From Foliimonas ilicis (GTDB lineage: Bacteria > Pseudomonadota > Alphaproteobacteria > Rhizobiales > Rhizobiaceae), in NCBI RefSeq assembly GCF_039939195.1, contig NZ_JBDUUH010000002.1:483847-547846 (forward strand): a DNA stretch of 64,000 nt, read 5' to 3'. Shown one piece after another: positions 35,408 through 44,512 of the stretch (its first letter is position 1; each line of letters starts with the position of its first letter). The position numbers were made by a program, and so were the translations under genes. The notes beneath the pieces were generated by a model that saw only the letters and a list, made by a program, of their open reading frames with translations, had not been told where the DNA came from and ran no database searches.

Positions 35408-36805
35408 GTGAGCGCTTCCAAGACCAGAACCGAAACCGATACGTTCGGCCCCATCGAAGTGGCGACGGATCGCTACTGGGGTGCGCAGGCGCAACGATCG
35501 CTCGGCAATTTCAAGATCGGCTGGGAAAAGCAGCCGCTTTCGGTCGTTCGTGCGCTGGGTATCGTCAAGCGCGCTGCGGCCGAAGCCAATATGGAATTGA
35601 AGCGTCTCGACAGGAAGGTTGGCGATGCCATCGTCGAAGCCGCGCAGGAAGTGATCGACGGCAAGTTGGACGAACATTTCCCGCTGGTCGTCTGGCAGAC
35701 CGGCTCCGGCACGCAGTCGAACATGAATGCGAATGAGGTGATTTCGAACCGCGCCATCGAAATGCTGGGCGGCGAGATGGGTTCGAAGAAGCCCGTGCAC
35801 CCGAACGACCACGTCAATATGAGCCAGTCGTCGAACGACACCTACCCGACAGCGATGCACATCGCCTGCGCGGAACGGATCGTGCGCGATCTGCTGCCCG
35901 CCCTCAAGCATCTGCATAAGGCGCTGGAAAAGAAGACCAAGAAATTCGCCAAGATCGTCAAGATCGGCCGCACCCATACGCAGGATGCAACTCCGCTGAC
36001 GCTCGGTCAGGAATTCTCCGGCTATGCCGCGCAGGTTGCCTCATCGATCAAGCGCATCGAACTGACGCTTTCGGGCCTTTACGAGCTTGCGCAGGGCGGC
36101 ACCGCCGTCGGCACCGGCCTTAACGCACCGATCGGCTTTGACGAAAAAGTCGCAAAGCGCATCGCCAAGATCACCAAGCTGCCCTTCATCACCGCGCCGA
36201 ACAAGTTCGAAGCGCTGGCGGCCCATGATGCGATGGTGTTCAGCCATGGCGCGATCAATGCGGCAGCGGCGGCACTTTTCAAGATCGCCAACGACATCCG
36301 CTTCCTCGGTTCCGGCCCGCGCTCCGGCCTCGGCGAACTCTCCCTGCCCGAAAACGAGCCCGGCTCGTCGATCATGCCCGGCAAGGTCAACCCGACCCAG
36401 TGCGAAGCGCTGACGCAGGTTTGCGTGCAGGTATTCGGCAACAATGCTGCGATCACCTTCGCAGGCAGCCAGGGCCATTTCGAGCTCAACGTCTACAACC
36501 CGCTGATGGCCTATAATTTCCTGCAATCCGTGCAGCTTCTGGCGGATGCCGCGATCTCGTTTACCGACAATTGCGTGGTCGGTATCGAGGCGCGCGAGGA
36601 CAATATCAAGGCAGCCCTCGAACGCTCGCTGATGCTGGTGACGGCACTCGCGCCGACCATCGGCTACGACAATGCCGCGAAAATCGCCAAGACCGCCCAT
36701 AAGAACGGCTCGACGCTGCGCGAAGAAGCGCTTGCGACCGGCCTTGTGACGGAAGCCGATTATGACCGGCTGGTGCGCCCGGAAGACATGACACGCCCGG
36801 GCTGA
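35408..36805 (+). CDS. fumC: Fumarate hydratase class II
   Basis: FumC interconverts fumarate and malate in the TCA cycle and needs no iron-sulfur cluster. The 465-residue protein has the substrate motifs SGTQSNMNANEV (near 98), MSQSSNDTYPTAMH (near 139), and the signature GSSIMPGKVNP (near 318). Start is a GTG at 35408 with CCGGAGAAATC in front. Length is standard. It follows the NIPSNAP gene on the same strand but with a separate promoter region of about 95 bases. Confidence 0.96.
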   Translation: MSASKTRTETDTFGPIEVATDRYWGAQAQRSLGNFKIGWEKQPLSVVRALGIVKRAAAEANMELKRLDRKVGDAIVEAAQEVIDGKLDEHFPLVVWQTGSGTQSNMNANEVISNRAIEMLGGEMGSKKPVHPNDHVNMSQSSNDTYPTAMHIACAERIVRDLLPALKHLHKALEKKTKKFAKIVKIGRTHTQDATPLTLGQEFSGYAAQVASSIKRIELTLSGLYELAQGGTAVGTGLNAPIGFDEKVAKRIAKITKLPFITAPNKFEALAAHDAMVFSHGAINAAAAALFKIANDIRFLGSGPRSGLGELSLPENEPGSSIMPGKVNPTQCEALTQVCVQVFGNNAAITFAGSQGHFELNVYNPLMAYNFLQSVQLLADAAISFTDNCVVGIEAREDNIKAALERSLMLVTALAPTIGYDNAAKIAKTAHKNGSTLREEALATGLVTEADYDRLVRPEDMTRPG

Positions 36806-36908
36806 TCGCGCGGGAATAGTGAACAATCTGTCGTCATTTCACCATCTTTGGTGAACGATTGGGATTTGGTATATTCTGCGGGAGTTTAATCCTCGGAGAG
36901 ATATTCCA

Positions 36909-37328
36909 ATGACCACCGCAACAGCGACCAACTCGGGCCTGGCCTCGAACGCGTCCGCATTTATCCTTGTCGGACGCGTACTGCTGTCCATCCTGTTCAT
37001 TCTCGCAGGCTTCTCGAAGCTGACGGCAATTGCAGGCACTGCCGGCTTCTTCGAAAGCCTCGGCCTGCCGGTACCGACTGTCACCGCCGTCGTCGTCGGC
37101 CTTGTCGAACTCCTCGGCGGCCTCGCCGTCCTGGTCGGCTTCAAGACCCGTATCGCGGCCATCGTGCTCGCCCTCTTCACGGTGGGTGCAACCGTAGTCG
37201 CGCATCTCGACTTCTCGCAGGCCGGCAATGCCCTGATGCTGCAGAAAAACTTTGCTATCGCAGGCGGCTTTCTGGTTCTTGCCGCAGTGGGCGCAGGCGC
37301 GCTTTCGATCGACGGACGCCGCGGCTGA
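36909..37328 (+). CDS. DoxX family membrane protein
   Basis: The 139-residue protein has four hydrophobic helices: ILVGRVLLSILFILAGFSKL, then two central helices VVVGLVELLGGLAVLVGFKT and IAAIVLALFTVGATVVAHL. DoxX proteins sit in the inner membrane and are linked to thiosulfate oxidation or redox stress in some species. Start ATG 36909 has GGAGAGATATTCC before it. A strong terminator follows at 37363-37405. Confidence 0.85.
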   Translation: MTTATATNSGLASNASAFILVGRVLLSILFILAGFSKLTAIAGTAGFFESLGLPVPTVTAVVVGLVELLGGLAVLVGFKTRIAAIVLALFTVGATVVAHLDFSQAGNALMLQKNFAIAGGFLVLAAVGAGALSIDGRRG

Positions 37329-37362
37329 TACCGCGCTCTATAACGCGGACGGTATATTGAGA

Positions 37363-37405
37363 AGGCATTCTGCGCAAAGCCAGCGCAGAATGCCTTTTTT
37401 GTTTT
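37363..37405 (+). terminator. Intrinsic terminator after doxX
   Basis: AGGCATTCTGCGC (37363-37375) and GCGCAGAATGCCT (37383-37395) are perfect inverted repeats with a 7-base loop. A run of T follows on the plus strand. Confidence 0.93.
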
Positions 37406-37417
37406 GTCGTAGAGAGT

Positions 37418-38011
37418 TCACGCGCGATTTATGAGAAGACCGGTCGCCAGCGATTGAAAGACCTCGACGGCGTTCGGCAATACTTCCTGCGGATTGTCAC
37501 TGGCGGCGACCCAAAGTGCTGCGTTGAGTGCGGCACCGCATAAAAGCCGGGACGCAGCGTCCGCGTCGACCGGCTTGAGAATCCCATCCGAGATAAGCCG
37601 CTCCAGCGCTTCCTTTGTCACTTGCAGACAAGCGCTCTGGCTGGGCCATTTGGATGGATCGCCCAGAACCGCCGGTCCGTCGAGCAGGACGATGCGTTGC
37701 ACTTCCGGATCGAGCGCCATTTCGATATAGGCCGCACCCTCAGCCAGCAAGCCTTGCCAATCATCGCCCGCCCGCGCTCCGATCTCCTGAGCGCGTGATG
37801 CCATTTCAGAATCGATCTGCTCTACAACGGCGGCCAGAAGCCCGCGTTTATCTCCGAAATTATGATAAAGCGCGCCGCGCGTGAGACCGGCTTCGGCGGT
37901 CAGATCATCCATGGAAGCGCTGGAATATCCCTTTTCGGCAAAGGCTTTCCGCGCAGCCGCGATCAGCTTGGCGCGGTTTTCCTCCATCATTTCGATCCGT
38001 CGCTTTGCCAT
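37418..38011 (-). CDS. TetR/AcrR family regulator (facing ridA-like gene)
   Basis: The 197-residue protein begins MAKRRIEMMEENRAKLIAAA and has the TetR helix-turn-helix KGYSSASMDDLTAEAGLTRG followed by ALYHNFGDKRGLL. The ligand domain ends with GLLINRA. ATG 38011 is preferred; a longer start at 38080 lies inside the operator region. Two palindromic sites lie upstream next to a minus-strand start and a plus-strand promoter, so the protein likely represses itself and the divergent RidA gene. Confidence 0.87.
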   Translation of the reverse strand: MAKRRIEMMEENRAKLIAAARKAFAEKGYSSASMDDLTAEAGLTRGALYHNFGDKRGLLAAVVEQIDSEMASRAQEIGARAGDDWQGLLAEGAAYIEMALDPEVQRIVLLDGPAVLGDPSKWPSQSACLQVTKEALERLISDGILKPVDADAASRLLCGAALNAALWVAASDNPQEVLPNAVEVFQSLATGLLINRA

Positions 38012-38027
38012 TTCATCCCCAAATTTC

Positions 38028-38100
38028 ACATACGCAGCGTATACGAACTTGACATCCGCTTCGCATACCCGATATTTCATTCATATACGCAACGTATATG
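38028..38100. promoter_or_regulatory. Promoter with two TetR-type palindromes between tetR and ridA-like gene
   Basis: CATACGCAGCGTATACG (38029-38045) and CATATACGCAACGTATATG (38082-38100) are two related palindromes. They flank a plus-strand TTGACA (38049-38054) and GATATT (38071-38076) with a 16-base spacer. The layout suits a repressor that blocks the promoter from both sides. Confidence 0.75.
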
Positions 38101-38169
38101 AAATGCGGCAGCATGTGAAGCACACGCTCCCTCATCGGATGCGGCAACCACGATAAAGCGAGATCGAAA

Positions 38170-38568
38170 ATGACCAAGCGTGAAGCTATTTTTCCAGCCG
38201 ACAGACATGCCCTTTACGAAGAGCATGGTTATTCAGCAGCCATTCGATCCGGCGACCTTCTGTTCGTTTCCGGGCAGGTTGGAAGCCGTTCCGATGGAAC
38301 GCCAGAGCCTGATTTTGAACGTCAGGTTCAACTGGCCTTCCAGAACCTGAAAGCCACGCTGGCCGCGGCGGGTTGCACATTGGACGACATCGTGGATGTG
38401 ACCACCTTCCATACGGACCCGGAAAAGCAGTTCGGAGCGGTCATGAATGTCAAACAACAGATGTTCAGCGAGAAGCCCTACCCGAACTGGACCGCAATCG
38501 GCGTGAACTGGCTTGCCGGCTTCGACTTCGAGATCAAAGTCATCGCCCGCATTCCGACGGATGTGTAA
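38170..38568 (+). CDS. RidA family protein
   Basis: The 132-residue protein is a RidA/YjgF-family member, with GYSAAIRSGDLLFVSGQVGS (near residue 20) and the terminal WLAGFDFEIKVIARIP. RidA enzymes hydrolyse reactive imine or enamine intermediates; this subgroup may act on a specific catabolite. Catalytic-site arginine equivalence near residue 115 is not certain, since the sequence has VNWLAGFD there. It is divergent from a TetR regulator and probably controlled by it. Confidence 0.85.
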   Translation: MTKREAIFPADRHALYEEHGYSAAIRSGDLLFVSGQVGSRSDGTPEPDFERQVQLAFQNLKATLAAAGCTLDDIVDVTTFHTDPEKQFGAVMNVKQQMFSEKPYPNWTAIGVNWLAGFDFEIKVIARIPTDV

Positions 38569-38639
38569 TTCCCCGTCGTGAAACTCCCAATTTCAGTCAA
38601 GGCCAGAGAGTAATACGGGCTTTGTTTAGGGCGATTCAT

Positions 38640-38829
38640 GTTTTGATGGAATCGCGAGGCACCCCCCTCTGCCCTGCCGGGCATCTCCCCCACAGGTGGG
38701 GAGATTGCCCCATCATCAAAGCGCGGCACCAATTGCAGTCGTTGCAGAATGAAAGCGGAGAGTTGTGTCAGTCAATCTCCCCACCCGTGGGGGAGATGTC
38801 CGGCAGGACAGAGGGGGGCGCCTCGTGAT
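38640..38829. repeat. Palindromic intergenic repeat, copy 3
   Basis: This is the longest copy: the outer ends TTGATGGAATCGCGAGGC and GCCTCGTGATGCCATCAA are near-inverted repeats, then CCCCCCTCTGCCCTGCCGGG and CCGGCAGGACAGAGGGGGG. The core has the same orientation as copy 2. It fills most of the gap between the RidA gene and the methyltransferase pseudogene. Confidence 0.88.
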
Positions 38830-38871
38830 GCCATCAAACAGGAACCGCTTAGTCAACGCGTCCGCATTTAC

Positions 38872-39600
38872 TCACCTGTGAACCGAAACGATGAGGATCA
38901 TCGGGCGATCCTTTTCGATGTCCAGTTCCGGCTGCTGGCGGATTTGCTCTTCGGTCGGGCGCCACTCCACGACGCGGTCAATCTGAAAACCGGTGTCGAT
39001 CAGCGTATTCAGTGTTGTGCCGATCGTGCGGTGGTGTTTGATGACGCCCTTGGCCAGCCAGTCGGTGCGGCGTTCGCCCTCGACGGAATAGTTATCGACC
39101 GGCCAGATCCTGTTGCCGTGCTCATCGACAACCCATCCGGGATGCGATGGAGCCATGTAGATCGGATGCTCGACAGTGAAGACGAAACGACCATTGGGGA
39201 CAAGCGCATCATAAACGACCCGCATGAGGCGGGCGAAATCCTCGACATAATGAAACGTAAGGGAGCTATAGGCGAAATCGAAGCTGCTGCTTGGCAGTTC
39301 GAGCGTGTCCAGATCGGCGATTTCGTAAGAGACAGTCGGGCTTGTCGTGTCGCGCCGCGCCCTTGCAAGCATGTTTTCCGACAGGTCCAGCCCTTTGACG
39401 CTCCCGGCGCCATGCTCTGCTGCCTAGCGGCAGAACCAACCGAAACCGCAGCCGAGATCGATGATCTTCTTGCCCTTGAGATCGGGAAGAAGCGCGCGGA
39501 TCGACGCCCATTCGGCGGCACCGTCCAGCCCATAGAGGGAGCGCGGCAACTGGCCGTATCCCTCATAGAAATCGGGCTGATCGTAAATGTTCTGTGCCAT
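38872..39600 (-). pseudogene. Class I SAM-dependent methyltransferase interrupted by an in-frame amber codon
   Basis: On the minus strand an open frame of 243 codons from ATG 39600 to the stop at 38872 encodes a methyltransferase but is broken at codon 59 by TAG (39424-39426). Before it is KKIIDLGCGFGWFCR, the SAM-binding motif I; after it the frame continues AAEHGAGSVKGLDLSENMLA and LELPSSSFDFAYSSLTFHYV. A Trp codon (TGG) changed to TAG would explain it. A protein could start internally at ATG 39372 but would lack motif I. The neighbours are a palindromic repeat and a LysE gene. A sequencing error or readthrough must be excluded. Confidence 0.8.
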
Positions 39601-39608
39601 GGATCCGG

Positions 39609-40241
39609 TCAGCTTCTCTGGAGCGCCACGTGGACGCCGAGCCCGACAAGTATGGCTCCGCCCGCGCGCTGCATCATGTTCTGGACCCGGCTTGAATGGC
39701 GCAATTTTTCGATCACCGCGCCTGCGAGCATCACGCAGACCACATCCGCGAAAGAAAACATTATGTTGACGATCGTTCCCAAAATCAGGAACTGAACCCA
39801 GACGGGAAACGAAGCCGTCGCGTCGATGAATTGCGGCAGGAACGCCAGAAAGAAGATGGCCGTTTTCGGGTTCAGAACTTCGACTGTCATGCTTTCGGCA
39901 AAAGCCCTGCGCGCCGATTTCGGCTTGATGACGGGAATGCCCGTTTCGCCTGTGACCCTGGTTCTCAACAACGCAATGCCCAGCCAGATCAAATAGGCCG
40001 CACCCGCCAGCTTCACGGCAAGATAAAGTGTCGGAACCGCGTGGAAAAGGATCGAAAGCCCGGCAGCAGCCGCGATCACATGCACATAGCAGCCGACATG
40101 AATACCAAGCGTTGCCATAAAGCCGGATCGCCGTCCGCCCGCCATCGTCTGCGCCGCCGCATAAAGCATGGAAGGTCCGGGGATAAAGGCAAAAATCGAT
40201 GTCGTGACGACGAACGCTATCAGCAATTCCACACTCGGCAT
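39609..40241 (-). CDS. LysE/RhtB family amino-acid exporter
   Basis: The 210-residue inner membrane protein begins MPSVELLIAFVVTTSIFAFI then PGPSMLYAAAQTM, the LysE motif. It has about six hydrophobic segments, with NPKTAIFFLAFLPQFID in the conserved loop. ATG 40241 is chosen because a GGAG lies six bases upstream; ATGs at 40253 and 40268 are alternatives. It lies 8 bases downstream of the broken methyltransferase start region, on the same strand, and could be cotranscribed with it. Substrate unknown. Confidence 0.87.
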   Translation of the reverse strand: MPSVELLIAFVVTTSIFAFIPGPSMLYAAAQTMAGGRRSGFMATLGIHVGCYVHVIAAAAGLSILFHAVPTLYLAVKLAGAAYLIWLGIALLRTRVTGETGIPVIKPKSARRAFAESMTVEVLNPKTAIFFLAFLPQFIDATASFPVWVQFLILGTIVNIMFSFADVVCVMLAGAVIEKLRHSSRVQNMMQRAGGAILVGLGVHVALQRS

Positions 40242-40314
40242 TGCAGTCTCCATTGCCAATTCAGGCACCGATCCTAAAGCGGTTCACGACCGGATTAAAG
40301 CGCACCGGCCGAAA

Positions 40315-41829
40315 TCAGAACTTGTCGACGACGAGTTCCAGCTTCCTGTCGGTCATCTTGGCCAGTTGCGTCATGCGCGCGGCGGGCCGTTCGCCGTAAA
40401 GCCCGGCATGCGAGGCGGGGATGACCAAGGCCAGCTTGTCGCCGCGCTGCTCCCATTTCAGAAGCGGGATGACGCCCGGCATGGAAGCCGAGAGCAGATA
40501 GACGACGCGCATCAGGCCGCCGAGCAGGCGTGCGCGCTCCAGATAGCGTTGCGGCGCAAGGCTCCGAAGTTCCTTTGCCGCATCATCGTTGAAGATGCCT
40601 TCATGACGATAGAGATTGGCGAGTGCCAGATAGACGCGGCCGGGATGATCCACACCGATGAAAGACGCATGCGCGATGATGTTGAGCGATTGCATGCCGC
40701 GATATTCGGGATGCGCGCGCCAGCCAATGTCGGCCAGAAGGCAGGCCGAATGACGATAGCGCGCCTCGTCCTCGGTTTCGTCCACCCCGAACGCCTCGAA
40801 GGAATTTCGGGTCCATTCGACCAATTCGCGCGCGTGGGTGTATGAGCGCGCACGAAGCCGGGCGAGTTCTTCCGAGGCCGAAATCAACGGGTCGATGCGG
40901 CGTTCTTCCTGCGAAAGCAGCGAATAAAGGAAACCTTCGCGCACACCGAGCGCCGAAACGACGATTTTCGACGGCTTCATCGAGGCGATGATCTGCAACA
41001 GCACAGCCGCGCCATAGGGCAGAAGCGAGCGGCGGTTCTTGGAAACCCCGTCTATGCCCTTCATCTTGTCGATATTGCCCGCGGCGACCTGTTTTAGAAA
41101 ATCGGCGGATTTCTCGATGTCCATTTCATAATGGTGCATGACGCTGAGCGGATAGCCGACAGCGTTCATGTGAAGCCGCGCCAGATTTCGCCATGTGCCA
41201 CCGACCGCATAGAACGGCCTGCCCTCGCCTGCCTCAAGAAGCTTGGCGCGCGACAACTCGGTCTTGGCGATCTTGGCTGCATTTACCGGCGAGTTCTTCG
41301 ACATATCCTGCAGGCGCAGCCCGCCGAGCGGCAGCGTGATGCCCTCGCCAATGACCTCGCCGCGAACATCGACAAGTTCCAGGCTGCCGCCACCGAGATC
41401 GCCCGCGATGCCATCCGCCGAATGGAACGCCGAAATAACGCCGAGTGCGGAGTAATAGGCTTCCTCGCGCCCGCTCAGAACCCGGATCGGGGTTTTGAGA
41501 ATATCCTGCGCGCGCTTGATGAAGTCCGGCCCGTTTTCGGCCTCGCGGGCAGCAGCGGTCGCGATGACGTGCAGCACTTCCGAGCCAGCTTGATCGGACA
41601 ACGCGCGAAAGCGGCGGAACTCTTCCACCGCCCGCGTTACCGCTTCCGGGTCGAGCTTGCCGGTTGAGACGATTCCACGCCCCAGACCAGCCAGCATCTT
41701 TTCGTTGAAAAGCACCGTCGGGGATCGCGCGATCCCCTCATAGACGACAAGGCGAATAGAGTTTGATCCGATGTCGATAATCGAAATCGGCTGCCGGTCC
41801 TGTAACCGGCCCTGAGACATCCCAATCAT
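40315..41829 (-). CDS. ppx: Exopolyphosphatase / guanosine pentaphosphate phosphohydrolase family (Ppx/GppA)
   Basis: The 504-residue protein is an ASKHA-fold phosphatase that degrades polyphosphate or pppGpp. It has SIIDIGSNSIRLVVYEG (phosphate 1 region, near residue 18), GDLGGGSLELVDV (near 143) and LLPYGAAVLLQ; an HD-like C-terminal domain follows. Its start overlaps the ppk1 stop, which is classical for the polyphosphate operon. The first ATG (41829) is used; MSQGRL from 41820 is possible. Confidence 0.92.
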   Translation of the reverse strand: MIGMSQGRLQDRQPISIIDIGSNSIRLVVYEGIARSPTVLFNEKMLAGLGRGIVSTGKLDPEAVTRAVEEFRRFRALSDQAGSEVLHVIATAAAREAENGPDFIKRAQDILKTPIRVLSGREEAYYSALGVISAFHSADGIAGDLGGGSLELVDVRGEVIGEGITLPLGGLRLQDMSKNSPVNAAKIAKTELSRAKLLEAGEGRPFYAVGGTWRNLARLHMNAVGYPLSVMHHYEMDIEKSADFLKQVAAGNIDKMKGIDGVSKNRRSLLPYGAAVLLQIIASMKPSKIVVSALGVREGFLYSLLSQEERRIDPLISASEELARLRARSYTHARELVEWTRNSFEAFGVDETEDEARYRHSACLLADIGWRAHPEYRGMQSLNIIAHASFIGVDHPGRVYLALANLYRHEGIFNDDAAKELRSLAPQRYLERARLLGGLMRVVYLLSASMPGVIPLLKWEQRGDKLALVIPASHAGLYGERPAARMTQLAKMTDRKLELVVDKF

Positions 41830-44033
41830 CAGCTAGGCGTTGGCCCGGATTTCTTGCGACGTTTGAATTGCGCAATCCGCTTGGGTGCGTGCGATTTCAA
41901 TGCATCACCGCGTCCCGACAAGCTTGGATTTGTCATGAAATATTCCTGCGCGTTGAACGGTTCTTCGCCCTCGTCCAAAGTTATCCATCTGGACGTACCG
42001 TCTGGCAATACTTCGAAACTTTGCTGGTTGTCCATGATGTTTCCGAGCATGATCTGCCCCAAAATCTGTTCATGCACAGTCGGATTGGTGATCGGGACCA
42101 TGCATTCGACGCGCCGATCAAGGTTTCGCGGCATCAAATCCGCCGAACTTATATAGATGATCGCCTCGTCTGAAGGCAGGCCGTGGCCATTGCCGAAGCA
42201 GTAAATCCGGCTGTGTTCAAGGAAGCGCCCGACGATAGATTTCACGCGGATGTTTTCCGAAAGACCCGGCACCTGCGGCCTGAGGCAGCAAATGCCGCGC
42301 ACGACGAGATCGATTTCCACACCGGCGCGACTGGCATCGTAAAGCGCATCGATGATGGTGGGATCGACCAGCGAATTCATCTTCATCCAGATGCGCGCCG
42401 GGTGCCCTTCGCGGGCATGGGCGATTTCTTCCTCGATATGCGTCAGAATTCGGCTGCGCAGCGTGTAGGGCGAAAGTGCTACGCTCATCTGCTCGGCTGG
42501 TTCGGCATAGCCGGTGATGAAATTGAAGATTTGAGCGACGTCGCGCGCGACCTTCGGATCGGTCGTAAAGAAGGACAGATCGGTGTAGATGCGCGCCGTG
42601 ATCGGGTGGTAATTGCCGGTGCCGAGGTGGACGTAATTGCGCAGACGCCCCTCTTCCCGGCGCACCACGAGCGACATTTTCGCGTGGGTCTTCAATTCGA
42701 GGAAGCCGAAGACGACTTGAACGCCGGCGCGCTCCAGATCGCGCGACCAACGGATGTTTGCTTCTTCATCGAAGCGCGCCTTCAGCTCGACGAGTGCGGT
42801 GACTGACTTTCCAGCCTCCGCCGCATCGACCAGCGCGCGCACGATGGGGCTGTCATTCGATGTGCGGTAAAGCGTCTGCTTGATCGCCACCACTTCCGGG
42901 TCTGCCGCTGCCTGGCGCAGGAACTGGACCACGACGTCGAAGGATTCGTAAGGATGGTGGACGACGATGTCCTTCTCGCGGATCGCCGCAAAACAATCGC
43001 CGCGATGATCGCGGATGCGCTCTGGAAAGCGCGGGTTGTAGGGCTCGAATTTCAAATCGTCGCGCGCGACGGCGACGATTTCCGAAATCTGGTTTAGCGC
43101 CAGAGGGCCGCTCAACACGCTGACACGGTTCGACTGAACGCCGAGCTCGCTGGCGACAAAATCCCTCAGATTTTCCGGTATCTGGCCGTCGAACTCGATG
43201 CGGATGACCGAGCCGCGACGGCGGCGTTTCAGTGCGGTTTCGAACAGTTGGACGAGATCTTCGGATTCTTCCTCGACCTCGATATCGCTGTCTCGAATGA
43301 TGCGGAAGGTGCCGGAACCCTTCACCTCATAGCCGGGAAACAATTTGCCGATGAAGAGGTTCACCGTTTCCTCGATGGGAATGAAGCGAACGCAGGTCTT
43401 GCGGTCGGGCAGGCGAATGTAGCGGCGCAGCGCAACAGGCAGGCGCAGCAGCGCTGTCATCTGCTCGCCGGTGCGGCGATGGCCAAGCTGCAGAGCAATG
43501 GAAAAGCCGAGATTGGGGATGAACGGAAACGGATGCGCCGGATCGATGGAAAGCGGCGTCAGCACCGGAAAAACCTGCTCCAGAAAATGCTCTTCCAGCC
43601 AGGCGCGCTCCTCCTTGGTCAGCGCATCTGCGGTGATGCTTTCGATACGCTCTTTTTTCATGAGCGCGACGAGGTCTGAAAAGCATTTCTGCTGGTCTTC
43701 CTGCAGGCGCTCGACTTCCAGAAGCAACTGGTCGAGCTGCTGTTCGGGCGTGCGGCCATCCGGGCTCTTGATCGAAATACCCTCGCGGACCTGACCGGCA
43801 AGACCGGCGACGCGGACCATGAAGAACTCATCGAGATTGCCCGCCGAGATCGAAAGGAAACGCACCCGCTCCAGAAGCGGATGCTTTTCGTTCAGCGCCT
43901 GTTCCAGCACTCTTCGGTTGAACTGGAGCCACGAAAACTCGCGATTGACGAAACGATCGGGGTTGCCGAGCGCGTCTCCCTCAGCCACGCCTGCCGCCAC
44001 GAACTCCGTTTGCACCGGCTTCAGTTCCGTCAT
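41829..44033 (-). CDS. ppk1: Polyphosphate kinase 1
   Basis: Ppk1 makes polyphosphate from ATP at the membrane. The 734-residue protein has the N-terminal helix-bundle region REFSWLQFNRRVLEQA and the catalytic motif KTHAKMSLVVRREEGR, where the histidine (in KTHAK) forms the phosphohistidine; further conserved pieces are ADPEVVAIKQTLYRTSNDS and ARFDEEANIRWSRDLE. ATG 44033 begins MTELKPVQTEF; a longer start exists 24 codons upstream but has no clear support. It overlaps ppx at its end, so the two are coupled. Confidence 0.94.
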   Translation of the reverse strand: MTELKPVQTEFVAAGVAEGDALGNPDRFVNREFSWLQFNRRVLEQALNEKHPLLERVRFLSISAGNLDEFFMVRVAGLAGQVREGISIKSPDGRTPEQQLDQLLLEVERLQEDQQKCFSDLVALMKKERIESITADALTKEERAWLEEHFLEQVFPVLTPLSIDPAHPFPFIPNLGFSIALQLGHRRTGEQMTALLRLPVALRRYIRLPDRKTCVRFIPIEETVNLFIGKLFPGYEVKGSGTFRIIRDSDIEVEEESEDLVQLFETALKRRRRGSVIRIEFDGQIPENLRDFVASELGVQSNRVSVLSGPLALNQISEIVAVARDDLKFEPYNPRFPERIRDHRGDCFAAIREKDIVVHHPYESFDVVVQFLRQAAADPEVVAIKQTLYRTSNDSPIVRALVDAAEAGKSVTALVELKARFDEEANIRWSRDLERAGVQVVFGFLELKTHAKMSLVVRREEGRLRNYVHLGTGNYHPITARIYTDLSFFTTDPKVARDVAQIFNFITGYAEPAEQMSVALSPYTLRSRILTHIEEEIAHAREGHPARIWMKMNSLVDPTIIDALYDASRAGVEIDLVVRGICCLRPQVPGLSENIRVKSIVGRFLEHSRIYCFGNGHGLPSDEAIIYISSADLMPRNLDRRVECMVPITNPTVHEQILGQIMLGNIMDNQQSFEVLPDGTSRWITLDEGEEPFNAQEYFMTNPSLSGRGDALKSHAPKRIAQFKRRKKSGPTPS

Positions 44034-44253
44034 CTCGCTTCGCCTCTCATTCTTCTTTGCTTTATCGCATGAACATAGCCCAAAAAGCCTGCGGCTTTTC
44101 AGCATTAAGCTTCGCGCCGATTACCCGGCTCAATTTATCTGGTGACAGGCTTTTGCGACAGTTTCATTTCACATGGCTTGCAAAGAAGACTTTTATGATC
44201 CAAACGCATCTTACAGGCGGCTTAGGCCGCTTCAACAGTCGAAGGAGAACAGG

Positions 44254-44499
44254 ATGGCTGGCGGTTCCATTCCCCATTTCCAGAATGATGCAGGCCACAG
44301 CCTCATCGAAATCGGCGTGAAGGAATTCATGTGCGTGGGCGCAAATCCGCCCTTCGATCATCCGCATGTGTTTCTCGACATGGGCGGCGACAGCGAAAAA
44401 GTCTGCCCCTATTGCTCGACGCTCTATCGTTTCAACGGCGCGCTGAAAGCCAGCGAAACGCGCCCGGAAGATTGCCTCTACGTGGTTCGCGCGGCGTAA
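44254..44499 (+). CDS. Zinc-finger domain-containing protein (zf-CHCC type)
   Basis: The 81-residue protein has Cys27, the histidine pair in DHPHVFLD (36 and 38), and CPYC at 51-54, which form a CHCC zinc site like that of NDUFS6-type proteins and bacterial homologues. It is probably a small metal-binding protein in the cytoplasm or membrane-associated, perhaps for respiratory complex assembly. ATG 44254 has GGAGAACAGG upstream. The flavin monooxygenase gene follows after 13 bases, so the two may share a transcript. Confidence 0.75.
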   Translation: MAGGSIPHFQNDAGHSLIEIGVKEFMCVGANPPFDHPHVFLDMGGDSEKVCPYCSTLYRFNGALKASETRPEDCLYVVRAA

Positions 44500-44512
44500 G
44501 CCACCGGACCTA

